A stretch of 64,000 nt of DNA from contig NZ_CP023691.1 of NCBI RefSeq assembly GCF_008704855.1, forward strand, positions 4,154,001 to 4,218,000, read 5' to 3'. How positions within the stretch are numbered: the stretch's first letter is position 1; each line of letters starts with the position of its first letter. Below the pieces are notes generated by a model, which saw nothing but the letters and a program-made list of their open reading frames with translations, had not been told where the DNA came from and did not search any database. Source of the stretch: Streptomyces platensis (GTDB lineage Bacteria > Actinomycetota > Actinomycetes > Streptomycetales > Streptomycetaceae). Below are positions 43,208 to 52,417 of this stretch, in pieces. The position numbers and the translations under genes were made by a program.

Positions 43208-44254
43208 ATGAACACCGGGGAGAAAACCAACGGGGGTGCCGGCCACGGCGCCGCACGAAGCGCCGCTTCCGGGATCGATGTGATCGAAGTCACCGGGCTG
43301 CGCAGGAGCTACGGCCCCGGCGGGCGGCGCACGAGCGGTCCGCGGGACCGGGGCGAGGACAAGGGGCGGAGCGGGCAGCGGAGCTTCGAGGCCGTGCGCG
43401 GTATCGACTTCTCCGTCGAACGCGGGGAGCTGTTCGCGCTTCTGGGGACCAACGGTGCGGGCAAGACCTCCACTCTCGAACTGCTGGAGGGCCTGGCCCC
43501 GCCCACGGCCGGGCAGGTCCGGATCCTCGGCCATGACCCGTTCCGGGAGCGGCGCAAGGTGCGGCCCCGGGTGGGTGTCATGCTCCAGGAGGGCGGCTTC
43601 CCGGCGGAGCTGACGCCCGCGGAGACCGTACGGATGTGGGCGGGGTGCACCAGCGGGGCGCGCCCGGTCGACGAAGCCCTGGGCTCCGTGGGGCTGGAGC
43701 GGCGCAGGGATGTGCGGGTCAAGCAGCTGTCCGGTGGCGAGCGCCGGCGGCTGGATCTCGCCCTGGCGCTGCTGGGGAGGCCCGAGGTGCTGTTCCTGGA
43801 CGAGCCGACGACCGGTCTGGACACCGAAGCACGCCATGCCACGTGGGAATTGGTCCGCGAGCTGCGGGACTCCGGGACCACGATCGTGCTGACCACGCAC
43901 TATCTCGAAGAGGCCGAGGAGCTGGCGGACCGGCTGGCGATCTTGCACGAGGGGCGGATCGCGGCGGCGGGGCATGTGGCTGACGTGGTCGCCGCACACC
44001 CCTCGCACATCTCCTTCGAGCTGCCCACCGGGTTCCATCTCGGTGATCTCCCGCCGCTGGGAGAACTGGGTGTCCTCGGACATGAGACGGACGGGCGCAC
44101 GGTGCGGCTGCGGACGGACGACCTCCAGCGGGCCGCGACCGGCGTCCTGGTCTGGGCGCAGCACAAGGGGATAGCGCTGGGCAATCTGGATGTCAGGTCC
44201 GCATCCCTGGAAGAGGCATTTCTGCACATCGCAAAGGGGCTGGAGAACTCATGA
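43208..44254 (+). CDS. ABC transporter ATP-binding protein
   Basis: A 348-residue ATPase of the drug/lipid exporter (DrrA/LnrL-like) class. Walker A GTNGAGKTS (about residue 81), signature QLSGGERRRLDLALALLG, Walker B EVLFLDEPTTGLD, H-loop LTTHYLEEAEELADR. A charged insertion (GGRRTSGPRDRGEDKGRSGQ) after the first strand is unusual and may be a local expansion. A C-terminal about 80-residue domain follows, as in DrrA-type proteins. First gene of a four-gene operon; the permease ATG overlaps its stop (ATGA). Confidence 0.93.
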   Translation: MNTGEKTNGGAGHGAARSAASGIDVIEVTGLRRSYGPGGRRTSGPRDRGEDKGRSGQRSFEAVRGIDFSVERGELFALLGTNGAGKTSTLELLEGLAPPTAGQVRILGHDPFRERRKVRPRVGVMLQEGGFPAELTPAETVRMWAGCTSGARPVDEALGSVGLERRRDVRVKQLSGGERRRLDLALALLGRPEVLFLDEPTTGLDTEARHATWELVRELRDSGTTIVLTTHYLEEAEELADRLAILHEGRIAAAGHVADVVAAHPSHISFELPTGFHLGDLPPLGELGVLGHETDGRTVRLRTDDLQRAATGVLVWAQHKGIALGNLDVRSASLEEAFLHIAKGLENS

Positions 44255-45066
44255 GTGCAAGCGTGCGGGAAGCCGGCGGTATCGAGCGCGCCGGAACACC
44301 CGCGGAGACCGGCGCCGCGGCGCGCCTCCTCGCCCTGGGACGGGCCGAGTTGACCCTTCTCGGCCGCAACAAGACCGCGCTGACGACCTCTCTGATCATC
44401 CCGGTCGCCCTGGCGTTCGCCATGAAGGGGGCGGTCGAGAACATGGTGGCCGGCACCGGGCTGTCGGTCGGCTCGGCGCTGCTGCCCGCGACCCTCGGGT
44501 ACGTCCTGGTCTTCGCCGTCTACTCCAGCCTCACCGGCTCGTACACCGCACGGCGTGAAGAGCTGGTCCTGAAGCGGCTGCGTACCGGTGAGCTGCGGGA
44601 TCTGGAAATACTGGCGGGCACCGCGCTTCCGGCGGTACTGCTGGGGCTGGTGCAGTGTGTCCTGCTGGTGGTCCTCGGCGGTGTGCTCCTGGATGCCGGT
44701 CTGCCCACCGCGCCGCATCTGCTGGTCGCCGGTGTGGTGCTCGGCATGGCCGCGACCGTGGGGTTCGCCGCGTTGTCCTCCGTTCTCGCCAAGTCGGCCG
44801 AGGGCGCTCAGCTCGCCGTCCTCCCCTTCATGATGGTGTCGCTGGCGGGGTCCGGGATGGTCGTCCCGCTGGACATCCTTCCGGAGCGGGTGGCCTCCGT
44901 GCTCGAACTGCTTCCGCTGTCACCGGCGATGGAGCTGATACGGGCCGGCTGGACCGGGGGCGAGGGCCTCAAGGAGACGCTGGGGCAGCTCATCACCGGC
45001 TTGGTCTGGGCGGGGCTCGCATTGTTTGCTGTCCAGCGGTGGTTCCGCTGGGAGCCTAGGCGTTAG
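44251..45066 (+). CDS. ABC-2 type permease
   Basis: A 271-residue integral membrane protein with about six helices (LIIPVALAFAMKGAV, ATLGYVLVFAVYSSL, GTALPAVLLGLVQCVLLVVLGGVLL, VLGMAATVGFAALSSVLA, LPFMMVSLAGSGMVVP, ITGLVWAGLALFAV). The LPLSPAMELIRAGW motif near the end is typical of ABC-2 exporters. It pairs with the preceding ATPase to form an exporter, likely for a hydrophobic compound; the substrate is unknown. Confidence 0.9.
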   Translation: MSASVREAGGIERAGTPAETGAAARLLALGRAELTLLGRNKTALTTSLIIPVALAFAMKGAVENMVAGTGLSVGSALLPATLGYVLVFAVYSSLTGSYTARREELVLKRLRTGELRDLEILAGTALPAVLLGLVQCVLLVVLGGVLLDAGLPTAPHLLVAGVVLGMAATVGFAALSSVLAKSAEGAQLAVLPFMMVSLAGSGMVVPLDILPERVASVLELLPLSPAMELIRAGWTGGEGLKETLGQLITGLVWAGLALFAVQRWFRWEPRR

Positions 45067-45103
45067 CGGCGCAGGACTGATCGGGACGACGGGGGCGGCA
45101 GCG

Positions 45104-46360
45104 ATGATCGGCAAGCTACGGGCCATGTGGCGGCGGCGGGGCCAGATGGCCATGATCGACGCCTACTTCCGGGGCAGCCTGTACCTCCTCCCCTGGCTTC
45201 CCGTGCTCAGCGGGGTGGCTCCCGTCATGGGCCGGGTGGGCAGCAGCCCGTTGCCGGTCACCTTGGCCGGTGTCGCCATGGGGCTGAACGTGGCTCAGGC
45301 CGCGCTGGCCGTACCGCTGTTGAACCGCGCGGTGAACCGCTATCTGGAGCGAGGGGCGACACCGCGCACCCTGTTGCTGGTCTCGGGGGTGCTGACCCTC
45401 GTCGCCGAGGTCGCGCTGTTCGCGCTGATCACCGTCAGCGGGCACACCGCCAAAGACAGTGCGGGCGCGACGGGGCTGGCGATCGGCGCGACCCTCACAC
45501 CGTTCTTCATGGCTTACAGCCTGGTGGTGTCCAAGCGGAAGTTTCTGGCCGCGCTGGCCGGCAGCGCCGTGGCGTCCATGGCGCTGCTCTTCCTGTTCAC
45601 GCATTCCTGGCTGAGTTCGGGGGCCATGGCGTTCCTGTTGCTCTTCGCCGGTATCTGGAGCTTCGGGCTGGCGCGGCCCACGGGCTGGCTGCTCGGCGTG
45701 ATCTGGAAGCTGGATGCGGCCCGCAGCACCGAGACGCGGCTCGCGGTCGCCGAGGAGCGGCTGAGGTTCAGCCGGGATCTGCACGATGTGATGGGCCGGA
45801 ATCTGGCGGTGATCGCCCTCAAGGGCGAGCTGGCGGTCCAGCTGGCGCGGCGGGAGCGGCCGGAGGCCGTGGAGCAGATGGTGGAGGTGCAGCGGATCGC
45901 CCAGGAGGCCCAGCGGGAGGTCCGGGAGGTGGTGCGCGGCTACCGGAAGGCCGATCTCCAGGCGGAGTTGGCGGGGGCCCGTTCCATACTGCGGGCGGCC
46001 GGGGTGGACTGCCGTATCGAGGGCGAGGAGGGGGCGCAGCTGTCGCCGGAGGTGGAGTCGGCGCTCGGCTGGGTCGTCCGCGAAGGCACCACGAACGTCC
46101 TGCGGCATGCGGCGGAGGTGCGGCGCTGCGCGGTGCGGACCCGGATCGATCCGCTCCGCTCGGTGCTCGTGATGACCATGGAGAACGACGGCGTCACCTA
46201 CCCGCCCGGCGGGGCGGTCGCCGGGTCGGTCCCCGGCAGCGGCCTCAAGGGACTGCGGGAACGCCTCCGCCCCCTGGGCGGGAGCCTGACGTCGGGCCGG
46301 GTCCCGAACGGCAGCTTCCGGCTGACGGTCGAACTCCCGGTGGAGGCGGCGAGTGGGTAG
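45104..46360 (+). CDS. NarL-type sensor histidine kinase
   Basis: A 418-residue membrane sensor with about five to six N-terminal helices (residues 25-200) and no extracellular domain of note, so it probably senses within the membrane, as DesK-family kinases do. The HisKA_3 phospho-acceptor is His in FSRDLHDVMGRNLAVIALKGE, followed by a degenerate-looking but complete HATPase domain (VREGTTNVLRHA, GSGLKGLRERL). ATG 45104 has a weak GGGGGCGG site. It is 37 nt after the permease. Confidence 0.9.
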   Translation: MIGKLRAMWRRRGQMAMIDAYFRGSLYLLPWLPVLSGVAPVMGRVGSSPLPVTLAGVAMGLNVAQAALAVPLLNRAVNRYLERGATPRTLLLVSGVLTLVAEVALFALITVSGHTAKDSAGATGLAIGATLTPFFMAYSLVVSKRKFLAALAGSAVASMALLFLFTHSWLSSGAMAFLLLFAGIWSFGLARPTGWLLGVIWKLDAARSTETRLAVAEERLRFSRDLHDVMGRNLAVIALKGELAVQLARRERPEAVEQMVEVQRIAQEAQREVREVVRGYRKADLQAELAGARSILRAAGVDCRIEGEEGAQLSPEVESALGWVVREGTTNVLRHAAEVRRCAVRTRIDPLRSVLVMTMENDGVTYPPGGAVAGSVPGSGLKGLRERLRPLGGSLTSGRVPNGSFRLTVELPVEAASG

Positions 46361-46422
46361 CGCAGGCGGGGCGGGGAGCGTACCGGAAGGGGTCCGTGGT
46401 GGAGGAGAGGCGGGGTGGCGGA

Positions 46423-47040
46423 GTGAGTGAGCGGGCGATCCGGGTGCTGCTGGCGGATGACGAGCACCTGATCCGTGGGGCGCTGGCGGCGTTGCTGTCG
46501 CTGGAGGACGATCTGCTGGTGGTGGCCGAGGCGGCGACCGGGCCGGAGGCGCGGGCGATGGCGCGGGCGCATGAGCCGGATGTGGCGGTGCTGGATCTCC
46601 AGATGCCGGGGGCTGACGGTGTGGCGGTGGCCACATCGTTGCGGGGTGAGGTGCCGGGGTGCCGGTCGATGATCGTGACGAGTCACGGGCGGCCGGGGCA
46701 TCTGAAGCGGGCGCTGGCGGCCGGGGTGCGGGGGTTCGTGCCGAAGACCGTGTCGGCGCAGCGGCTGGCGGAGATCATCCGCACGGTGCACGCCGGAAAC
46801 CGTTATGTGGACCCGGAGTTGGCAGCGGACGCGATAAGCGCCGGGGAGTCCCCGCTGACGGTCCGGGAGGCGGAGGTGCTGGAATGCGCCGAGGCCGGGG
46901 CGCCGGTCATGGAGATCGCGGCGCGGGCTTCGCTGTCGCCGGGGACGGTGCGGAACTATCTCTCGTCGGCGACCGCGAAGCTGGGCGCGGAGAACCGCCA
47001 TGCCGCGGCGCGTCTCGCCCGCGAGCGGGGTTGGCTATAG
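46423..47040 (+). CDS. NarL/LuxR-type response regulator
   Basis: A 205-residue regulator. Receiver domain with acidic pair LLADDEHL, phospho-Asp in VAVLDLQMPGADG, Thr/Ser in VTSHG and Lys in GFVPKTVS; LuxR helix-turn-helix SPLTVREAEVLECAEAG to SPGTVRNYLSSATAKLGAENR. GTG 46423 is used; GTG 46396/46399 with AAGGGG upstream is an alternative adding 8-9 residues. Together with the sensor it resembles DesKR/LnrJK systems that induce their own exporter. Confidence 0.9.
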   Translation: MSERAIRVLLADDEHLIRGALAALLSLEDDLLVVAEAATGPEARAMARAHEPDVAVLDLQMPGADGVAVATSLRGEVPGCRSMIVTSHGRPGHLKRALAAGVRGFVPKTVSAQRLAEIIRTVHAGNRYVDPELAADAISAGESPLTVREAEVLECAEAGAPVMEIAARASLSPGTVRNYLSSATAKLGAENRHAAARLARERGWL

Positions 47041-47093
47041 TGGACCCCGCACCGCGCGGCGGCGCCTGATTCCAGGAGCTTTGCGCGGAGCGT

Positions 47094-47166
47094 GCGGACG
47101 TAGCTCAGTTGGTAGAGCGCAACCTTGCCAAGGTTGAGGTCGCGAGTTCGAGCCTCGTCGTCCGCT
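47094..47166 (+). tRNA. tRNA-Gly(GCC), copy 2
   Basis: Sequence identical to the copy at 42979; anticodon GCC. It lies 53 nt after the response regulator stop. CCA not encoded. Confidence 0.97.
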
Positions 47167-47171
47167 CAAGG

Positions 47172-47205
47172 AAAAGGGACCCCGGTCGGTGACCGGGGTC
47201 CTTTT
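47172..47205. terminator. Terminator between tRNA-Gly and purC
   Basis: AAAAGGGACCCCGGTC paired with GACCGGGGTCCTTTT around GGT. It has both an A-run and a T-run, so it works in either direction between convergent units. Confidence 0.9.
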
Positions 47206-47223
47206 CGTCATGCCCAGCTTTCG

Positions 47224-48123
47224 TTATGCCCAGCTGAGGCCGGTGAGGCGCTGGTAGGCCTCGATGTACTTGGCGCGGGTGCTCTCCACGATCTCGTGCG
47301 GGAGGGCGGGCGGCGGCTCCTCGCCCGTACGGTCCCAGTCCGCGGCGGAAGAGGTCAGCCAGTCGCGCACGAACTGCTTGTCGAAGGACGGCTGGGCACG
47401 GCCCGGCTGCCACAGGTCGGCCGGCCAGAAGCGCGAGGAGTCGGGCGTCAGAACCTCGTCGGCCAGGGTCAGCTGCCCACCGGCGAAGCCGAACTCGAAC
47501 TTGGTGTCCGCCAGGATGATGCCGCGCTCGCGGGCGATGTCGCGGGCCCGGCCGTAGACGGCGAGGGTGGTCTGCCGCAGTTCGGCGGCGACCTCGGCGC
47601 CGACCTGGTGGGCGACCTCCTCGTAGGAGACATTCTCGTCGTGGTCGCCGACGGCGGCCTTGGTGGCCGGGGTGAAGATCGGCGCGGGGAGCTCGGAGCC
47701 GTCGACGAGACCCTCGGGGAGGGCCAGTCCGCAGACCGTACGGGTCTGCCGGTACTCGGCGAGGCCGGAGCCGGTGAGGTAGCCGCGGGCCACGCACTCC
47801 ACGGGGACCATGTCCAGCGACTTGCAGACCAGGGTGCGGCCCGCCCAGTCGGCGGGGGCGCCGGGCGGGACGTCGGTGCCGAGGACGTGGTGCGGGACCA
47901 GGTCGGAGAGCTGGTCGAACCACCACAGGGACAGCTGGGTGAGGACGCGGCCCTTGTCCGGGATCTCGGTGGGCAGCACCCAGTCGTAGACCGAGGTCCG
48001 GTCGCTGGCGACCATGACCAGGTCACCGGCGGCATTCCGGTAGAGGTCGCGCACCTTGCCGGTGTGGAGGTGGGTGAGCCCGGGGACCTCCACCGGCTCA
48101 GGCTTTTCTACAAAACCGGGCAC
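47224..48123 (-). CDS. purC: Phosphoribosylaminoimidazole-succinocarboxamide synthase
   Basis: A 299-residue SAICAR synthetase, joining aspartate to CAIR. Motifs: GKVRDLY, MVASDRTSVYDWVLPTEIPDKG, VECVARGYLTGSG, IFTPATKAAVGDHDENVS and ILADTKFEFG. GTG 48123 has GGAGGA 5 nt upstream. It is monocistronic, ended by the bidirectional terminator. It is well separated from purD, purSQL and purFM, all on the same strand. Confidence 0.97.
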   Translation of the reverse strand: MPGFVEKPEPVEVPGLTHLHTGKVRDLYRNAAGDLVMVASDRTSVYDWVLPTEIPDKGRVLTQLSLWWFDQLSDLVPHHVLGTDVPPGAPADWAGRTLVCKSLDMVPVECVARGYLTGSGLAEYRQTRTVCGLALPEGLVDGSELPAPIFTPATKAAVGDHDENVSYEEVAHQVGAEVAAELRQTTLAVYGRARDIARERGIILADTKFEFGFAGGQLTLADEVLTPDSSRFWPADLWQPGRAQPSFDKQFVRDWLTSSAADWDRTGEEPPPALPHEIVESTRAKYIEAYQRLTGLSWA

Positions 48124-48180
48124 GCTTCCTCCGCGTAGGTTGATCCAGGAGTCCTACCGATTCTCCCTCACGCACGCCGG

Positions 48181-48369
48181 AGGTGACGGACGGGGGCCGG
48201 GTGCGCCCCCGGAGGCCGGTGTTCGGCCGGTGCGGCGGGTGCCCCGGCGGGCGATCAGCGCGAGGGTGGCCGCGGCCGGGACGACCGCGGTGAGCAGGAC
48301 CGTGGCCGGAGTTGGCGCCCCCGGCCCCGGCCGCCCCGGCCGCCGCGGGCCAGGCGTACGGCGGCCGGC
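48181..48369 (-). other. In-frame open tail with TM segment after the TGA at 48370
   Basis: Directly after the stop codon of the dimethylformamidase-like gene, the same frame stays open for 63 more codons to a TAG near 48153. The translation is Pro/Arg-rich (GPRRPGRPGPGAPTPAT), then hydrophobic (VLLTAVVPAAATLALIA), then basic (RRGTRRTGR). Codon third positions are strongly GC-biased as in real genes. The frame has no ATG or GTG before the hydrophobic part. See finding. Confidence 0.4.
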
Positions 48370-49851
48370 TCAGTCGCGTTTGCAGATGCGGTCGAGGAGG
48401 TTGGCGGTGGCGCGCTGGACGCGCTGGTCGACATGGCCGGGGCGGTCGAGGGCGGGTGACCAGGCGAAGGTGCCGGAGGCGAAGACCCAGGCGCCGCTGG
48501 GGGCGCGGTAGAGGGAGGTCTCCTGATGGCGGCGGGTGCCCTCGCTGTCGCGGTACGGGGAGTGGGCGAGCAGGATGCGTTCGGTGTGCTTGGGGAGGCT
48601 GGTGCGCGGGAAGTAGCGGTCGGCCTCACCGGCGACCAGGCCGGGGAGCTCATCGCCTTCGTGGGCGCCGGTGGCCTCCCACAGCCAGTGGCTGCCGTTG
48701 CGGACGACCAACGGGGCCGGTTCGGGGACCCGCCCGGCGTACTGGATGCCCATCAGCCGCTGTTCGGGGTCGCCGTTCTCCCGCCAGAGCACGGGGCGGC
48801 CGGGGCCCTGGCGTTTGCGGCAGTGGAGCAGGGAGTCCGGGCCCGAGGGCGACGGGGAGAGGTCGACCTGCCAGTACATGGTGTTGGCGGAGAGGAAGAC
48901 CAGGGAGGTGCCGGTGTCCCGGGCGGCCTCGACCGTGCGGCGCATGGGCACCGACCAGTATTCGTCGTGGCCGGGGAAGACCAGGCCGCGGTAGCGGGAC
49001 GGGTCGACCCGGCCGGCGTGCAGATCGCGGGCGTCGGCGTAGGCGAGGTCGTAGCCGTAGCGCTCGGCCCAGCGGATGAAGTCGTAGGCGTGGCCGACAT
49101 GGAGGGGCAGGCCGGCACCGGCGTAGGGGCGTTCGAAGGAGACGGTGGTGGCGGCGTCCCGCTCGCCGAGCAGGGCGCCCGTCTCGTCCCAGGCGTGGTA
49201 GAGGCTGGCGCCGGTGCGGCCGTCCTCCGGGTAGAGGTTGTAGGCCTGCCAGGTGATGTCGGGCAGCAGCAGGAGGAGATCGGCGGGCTCGTGGTCGCGG
49301 ACGGTGAAGGGGATGTGGGAGCGGTAGCGGCCGTCGGCGGTGGTGAGCACGGCGACATAGGCGCCGAGGTTCCAGAACGTGGGGACCTGGAGGCGCCAGG
49401 AGAGCCACCAGTGATGGCAGGAGACCGTGCGCTCGGCGGTCAGCGGGGGCGGCTGGACGATGCCGGCCAGCCGCGGGCTGGTGGTGATCTTGGCGGCGCC
49501 GGTGCCGCCGTAGTGGCCGATGCGGTAGATGTCGATGCTGAACGGCTGGGGCGGGTCGACCGAGACCCGGAAGTCGATGGCCTCGCCGGGGGCCACCGCG
49601 CCGGGGCCGGCGAAGCCCTTGATCTGGCGGTGGACGTCATCGGCGGTGCGCGGCCCGTTGTGCTTGTGGGGCGCGGGCTCGCTCAGATCGCCCTGGGCGA
49701 CGGCGGGGTCGACGTACCAGGGGATGATGCGGCCGGAGTCGAAGTAGTTCTCGCTGCCGCGCAGCCAGGGCAGCGGGCCCTGCCCGAACGGGTCCGTGAC
49801 CGCGTGGGCGAGGGCGCCCGACTCCCAGCGCCTGATCTGATCCGTCGCCAC
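48370..49851 (-). CDS. N,N-dimethylformamidase beta-subunit-like protein
   Basis: A 493-residue protein with the large-subunit C-terminal-like fold of dimethylformamidase. Blocks: FSIDIYRIGHYGGTGA, DITWQAYNLYPEDGRTGASLY, YDLAYADARDLHAG, FPGHDEYWSVPMRRTVEAA and GSHWLWEATGAHEGDELPGL. In the true enzyme this subunit carries the iron site; the small alpha subunit is not found here, so activity on amides is unproven. GTG 49851 is chosen (GGAGGGGA about 8 nt upstream). No signal peptide is visible at this start. A stop followed by an in-frame TM tail raises the question of the real C-terminus. Confidence 0.8.
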   Translation of the reverse strand: MATDQIRRWESGALAHAVTDPFGQGPLPWLRGSENYFDSGRIIPWYVDPAVAQGDLSEPAPHKHNGPRTADDVHRQIKGFAGPGAVAPGEAIDFRVSVDPPQPFSIDIYRIGHYGGTGAAKITTSPRLAGIVQPPPLTAERTVSCHHWWLSWRLQVPTFWNLGAYVAVLTTADGRYRSHIPFTVRDHEPADLLLLLPDITWQAYNLYPEDGRTGASLYHAWDETGALLGERDAATTVSFERPYAGAGLPLHVGHAYDFIRWAERYGYDLAYADARDLHAGRVDPSRYRGLVFPGHDEYWSVPMRRTVEAARDTGTSLVFLSANTMYWQVDLSPSPSGPDSLLHCRKRQGPGRPVLWRENGDPEQRLMGIQYAGRVPEPAPLVVRNGSHWLWEATGAHEGDELPGLVAGEADRYFPRTSLPKHTERILLAHSPYRDSEGTRRHQETSLYRAPSGAWVFASGTFAWSPALDRPGHVDQRVQRATANLLDRICKRD

Positions 49852-50086
49852 CTTCCACTCCCCTCCCGCGTCCCCCATCGGCCGCGGCCCCTCGGGCCGG
49901 TGATGCGCCGGCGGGACCAACCCGGCCGGCCGTCCCCCAGCACATCACATTACGCACCCACTCCGTCACCCTTCGTCGTGAATTTAGATGCAACCGCCCC
50001 CGAAATGCGAACTGGAAGGGAACATTCAGCCGATGGAGCGAGCGGCCCGGGACGTCCGGCGCTCGGCCCGCCGCCGCGGACCGGTG

Positions 50087-51973
50087 TCATACCAACCGGA
50101 CCGGCTTTTCCGGGCGTACGCCGATCGTCGTCAGCCAGCCGCGCAGCGGCTCCGCATCGCCGTCGTCGACCAGGCTGAGCACCGGGCGGCCGAGGTCGGA
50201 CCGGCGGGCGCCGTCGACCAGCAGCGCCGGGCCGTCGAGCCAGTCCAGGCCCGGGGTGGCACCGGCGGTGTCGACGGCGGCGCAGCAGACCATGGCGGTG
50301 ACGTGGTCGGCGAGCAGCTCGCGGCCCGTACGGGGCGGTTGCAGCGGGAACAACGGAAGGCCGCCCTCGGCCATGCCGTCGCCCCAGGCCACGCCGATGG
50401 CGACGTCCTGCGGCGAGGTGCCGCGGGCGGCCTGGCGGGCCGCCTCCTCCCGCTCCTCGCGCTCGACCTCCGCCCCCAGCCGGGCGGCGACGAGATCGCC
50501 CGCGCACGCGTCGTGGGTGAGCCGGTCGATGACGCGGGCCAGGGTCGGGCCGGGGGCCGGGGCAAGCGGCTGTTCCTCGCGGCGGCCGGTGGCGGGCGGG
50601 CCCATGGCGGGCTCGCCGGCGAGCGGGCCGGTGGCGGGCTCGTCGGCCGGTCGGCGATCCGGCGGGTGGTGGCCGGGCGTACGGGCGGCGGTGCGGGCGT
50701 ACGAGAGGGGCGGGGCGGCGGGGGCCGGGTCCTGGGCCGGGGCCGCCGCCGGTGCGGGTGGGGCCGCCGGGAGCGCGGTCGCCGGGAGGTTGTCGAGTAC
50801 GCGGTGGAGGCGGGCGGCCTCCAGGCGCCATTTCCGGTCCACGACCTCTTCCGGGTACTGGTTCCAGCCGACCGGCGACCAGTCGGGCCCCGGCTCGGCC
50901 GGGCCGCCGTGGAAGAGGCGGGCGGCCAGCAGCGAGGCGGCGCGGTCGATGGCGCCCGGCTCCTCCAGGAGGTCGCAGGCGGGGCGCTCGCCGAGACGGG
51001 AGGCGAAGCCGTCGGCGAGGCGGTCCCGGCGGGAGAGCTCGGTGAGCGCGGAGACCACTCCGGCGTCCAGCCGGGACGGCCAGCGGCCCATCCGCCAGGC
51101 GGGCAGCGCGACCCGGGTCAGCAGCCGGTCCCAGCCCGCGTACGCGAGGCCGACCTGCTCCTGGGCGACGATCCGCAGGCCGTAGTCCACTGTCTGGGCG
51201 CGCTCGGAGGCGGCGGCCGCGACGGCCCGTTCCATGATCGTGGCGTGTTCGCGGCCGGCTCGGAGCAGCAGCCGCGCCACCCGGCCGACGAAGCGGAGCG
51301 GGAGGCCCCGCACCGGGCGCCGGGCGCGGGCGGAGACCGCGACCGCGGCGTCCAGACCACGGATGAAGCGGCGGGCGGCAGCTATGTCGGGGTGCGCGGA
51401 CGGGCCGGTGCCGGCGACAACCGGGGCCAGCAGGGCGCGCAGCTCGGCGACCCGCATCCACCACAGGAACGGCGAGCCGATGACCAGGACCGGCGCCTCG
51501 GGCACCCGGCGTTCCCCATCGGCCCGTCTCTTGATGCGGCGGGGCGGGCCGTGGGCGCGGTGCGTACGGTCCTCGAGCCAGCTGTCGCAGTCCGGGGTGA
51601 GCGCTATGGCGGAGGGCGCGGGGACCTCCAGGCGGTCGGCGAGATCGCGCACCAGGCGGTAGAGATCGGGGGCCGACTTCTCGGAGATCGGGACGGACGG
51701 GCTGAGGGCGGGCCGGGCGCGCGCGACGACCACGGCGACCAGCGCGGCCAGCAGCAGGCTGAGCACCGCGAGGCCGCCGGCGATCCAGCGGGCGAGGTCC
51801 CAGCCCGGGCCCGCGCCGAGATGGCCGGTCGCCCGGCCGGCGAGCAGCACCACGGCCACGGCCGCGGGCAGCAGTGCCACGGCCAGCGCGGTGCTGCGGA
51901 TCCGCAGCACGGCGAGGGCGCGGGCACGCGCCGCCAGGACGCCTGTTTCCGGACTTGCCACGAGCCTGTACAC
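50087..51973 (-). CDS. Membrane protein with degenerate M48-peptidase-like domain
   Basis: A 628-residue protein with two N-terminal helices (ALAVALLPAAVAVVLLAGRA and IAGGLAVLSLLLAALVAVVV). Then follows an M48/HtpX-like arrangement in which VLVIGSPFLWWMRVAELRALL precedes APVVAG where a protease would have HExxH. HPDIAAARRF follows as in the family. The zinc motif is therefore lost. The middle is Pro/Ala-rich, the last about 120 residues are a separate soluble domain (LLADHVTAMVCCAAVDTAG). GTG 51973 or 51961 can start. The likely role is non-catalytic. A promoter lies at 52171. Confidence 0.7.
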   Translation of the reverse strand: MYRLVASPETGVLAARARALAVLRIRSTALAVALLPAAVAVVLLAGRATGHLGAGPGWDLARWIAGGLAVLSLLLAALVAVVVARARPALSPSVPISEKSAPDLYRLVRDLADRLEVPAPSAIALTPDCDSWLEDRTHRAHGPPRRIKRRADGERRVPEAPVLVIGSPFLWWMRVAELRALLAPVVAGTGPSAHPDIAAARRFIRGLDAAVAVSARARRPVRGLPLRFVGRVARLLLRAGREHATIMERAVAAAASERAQTVDYGLRIVAQEQVGLAYAGWDRLLTRVALPAWRMGRWPSRLDAGVVSALTELSRRDRLADGFASRLGERPACDLLEEPGAIDRAASLLAARLFHGGPAEPGPDWSPVGWNQYPEEVVDRKWRLEAARLHRVLDNLPATALPAAPPAPAAAPAQDPAPAAPPLSYARTAARTPGHHPPDRRPADEPATGPLAGEPAMGPPATGRREEQPLAPAPGPTLARVIDRLTHDACAGDLVAARLGAEVEREEREEAARQAARGTSPQDVAIGVAWGDGMAEGGLPLFPLQPPRTGRELLADHVTAMVCCAAVDTAGATPGLDWLDGPALLVDGARRSDLGRPVLSLVDDGDAEPLRGWLTTIGVRPEKPVRLV

Positions 51974-52417
51974 CCCCTGCTGTCCTGAAGAGCCGGACGG
52001 AGAGAACACGGGACGGACGTACGAGAATTGCGCGTTGTGCGGAGCGAGCTCATTCCCCACCCACTGTGGCACCGGCCACTGACATCGCAATGCCGGTGAG
52101 CCACTTGCCGGACGCCGCCGTGATCGCCGTGCCGGAATCCGGCCCGGCCACCACAGGACGCTTGCGCGGCACCCTAGTTGGGGGTTTTCGTCTCGTCAGC
52201 CGGTTACTGGGTGCGGTCACTCGATGGAATGGCTTTGGGCAAAGCCGGGAACCGGTGTCGGAAGGGTACGGGCCGCGGGCGATTCGGCCCGGTCTGCACC
52301 CACAGGCCTGAGGCATATGCCACGGTATGTGCCATGTGTCCCAGGGGAGATGTCACCCGCCGCGACGGACGCGCGGGGCCCGTCCAGGCACCCCGCGCCT
52401 CGTCGCGGCCCTGCGCG
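51974..52417 (-). other. 444-bp intergenic region upstream of pseudo-M48 gene
   Basis: No gene supported. It contains the promoter CTGACG-N17-TAGGGT (-35 at 52194-52199, -10 at 52171-52176, minus strand), giving a leader of about 190 nt. It also separates the purD stop from the pseudo-M48 gene. Confidence 0.5.
52171..52199 (-). promoter_or_regulatory. Promoter of pseudo-M48 gene
   Basis: CTGACG (52194-52199) and TAGGGT (52171-52176) on the minus strand, 17 nt apart. Transcription would begin near 52164. Confidence 0.55.
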
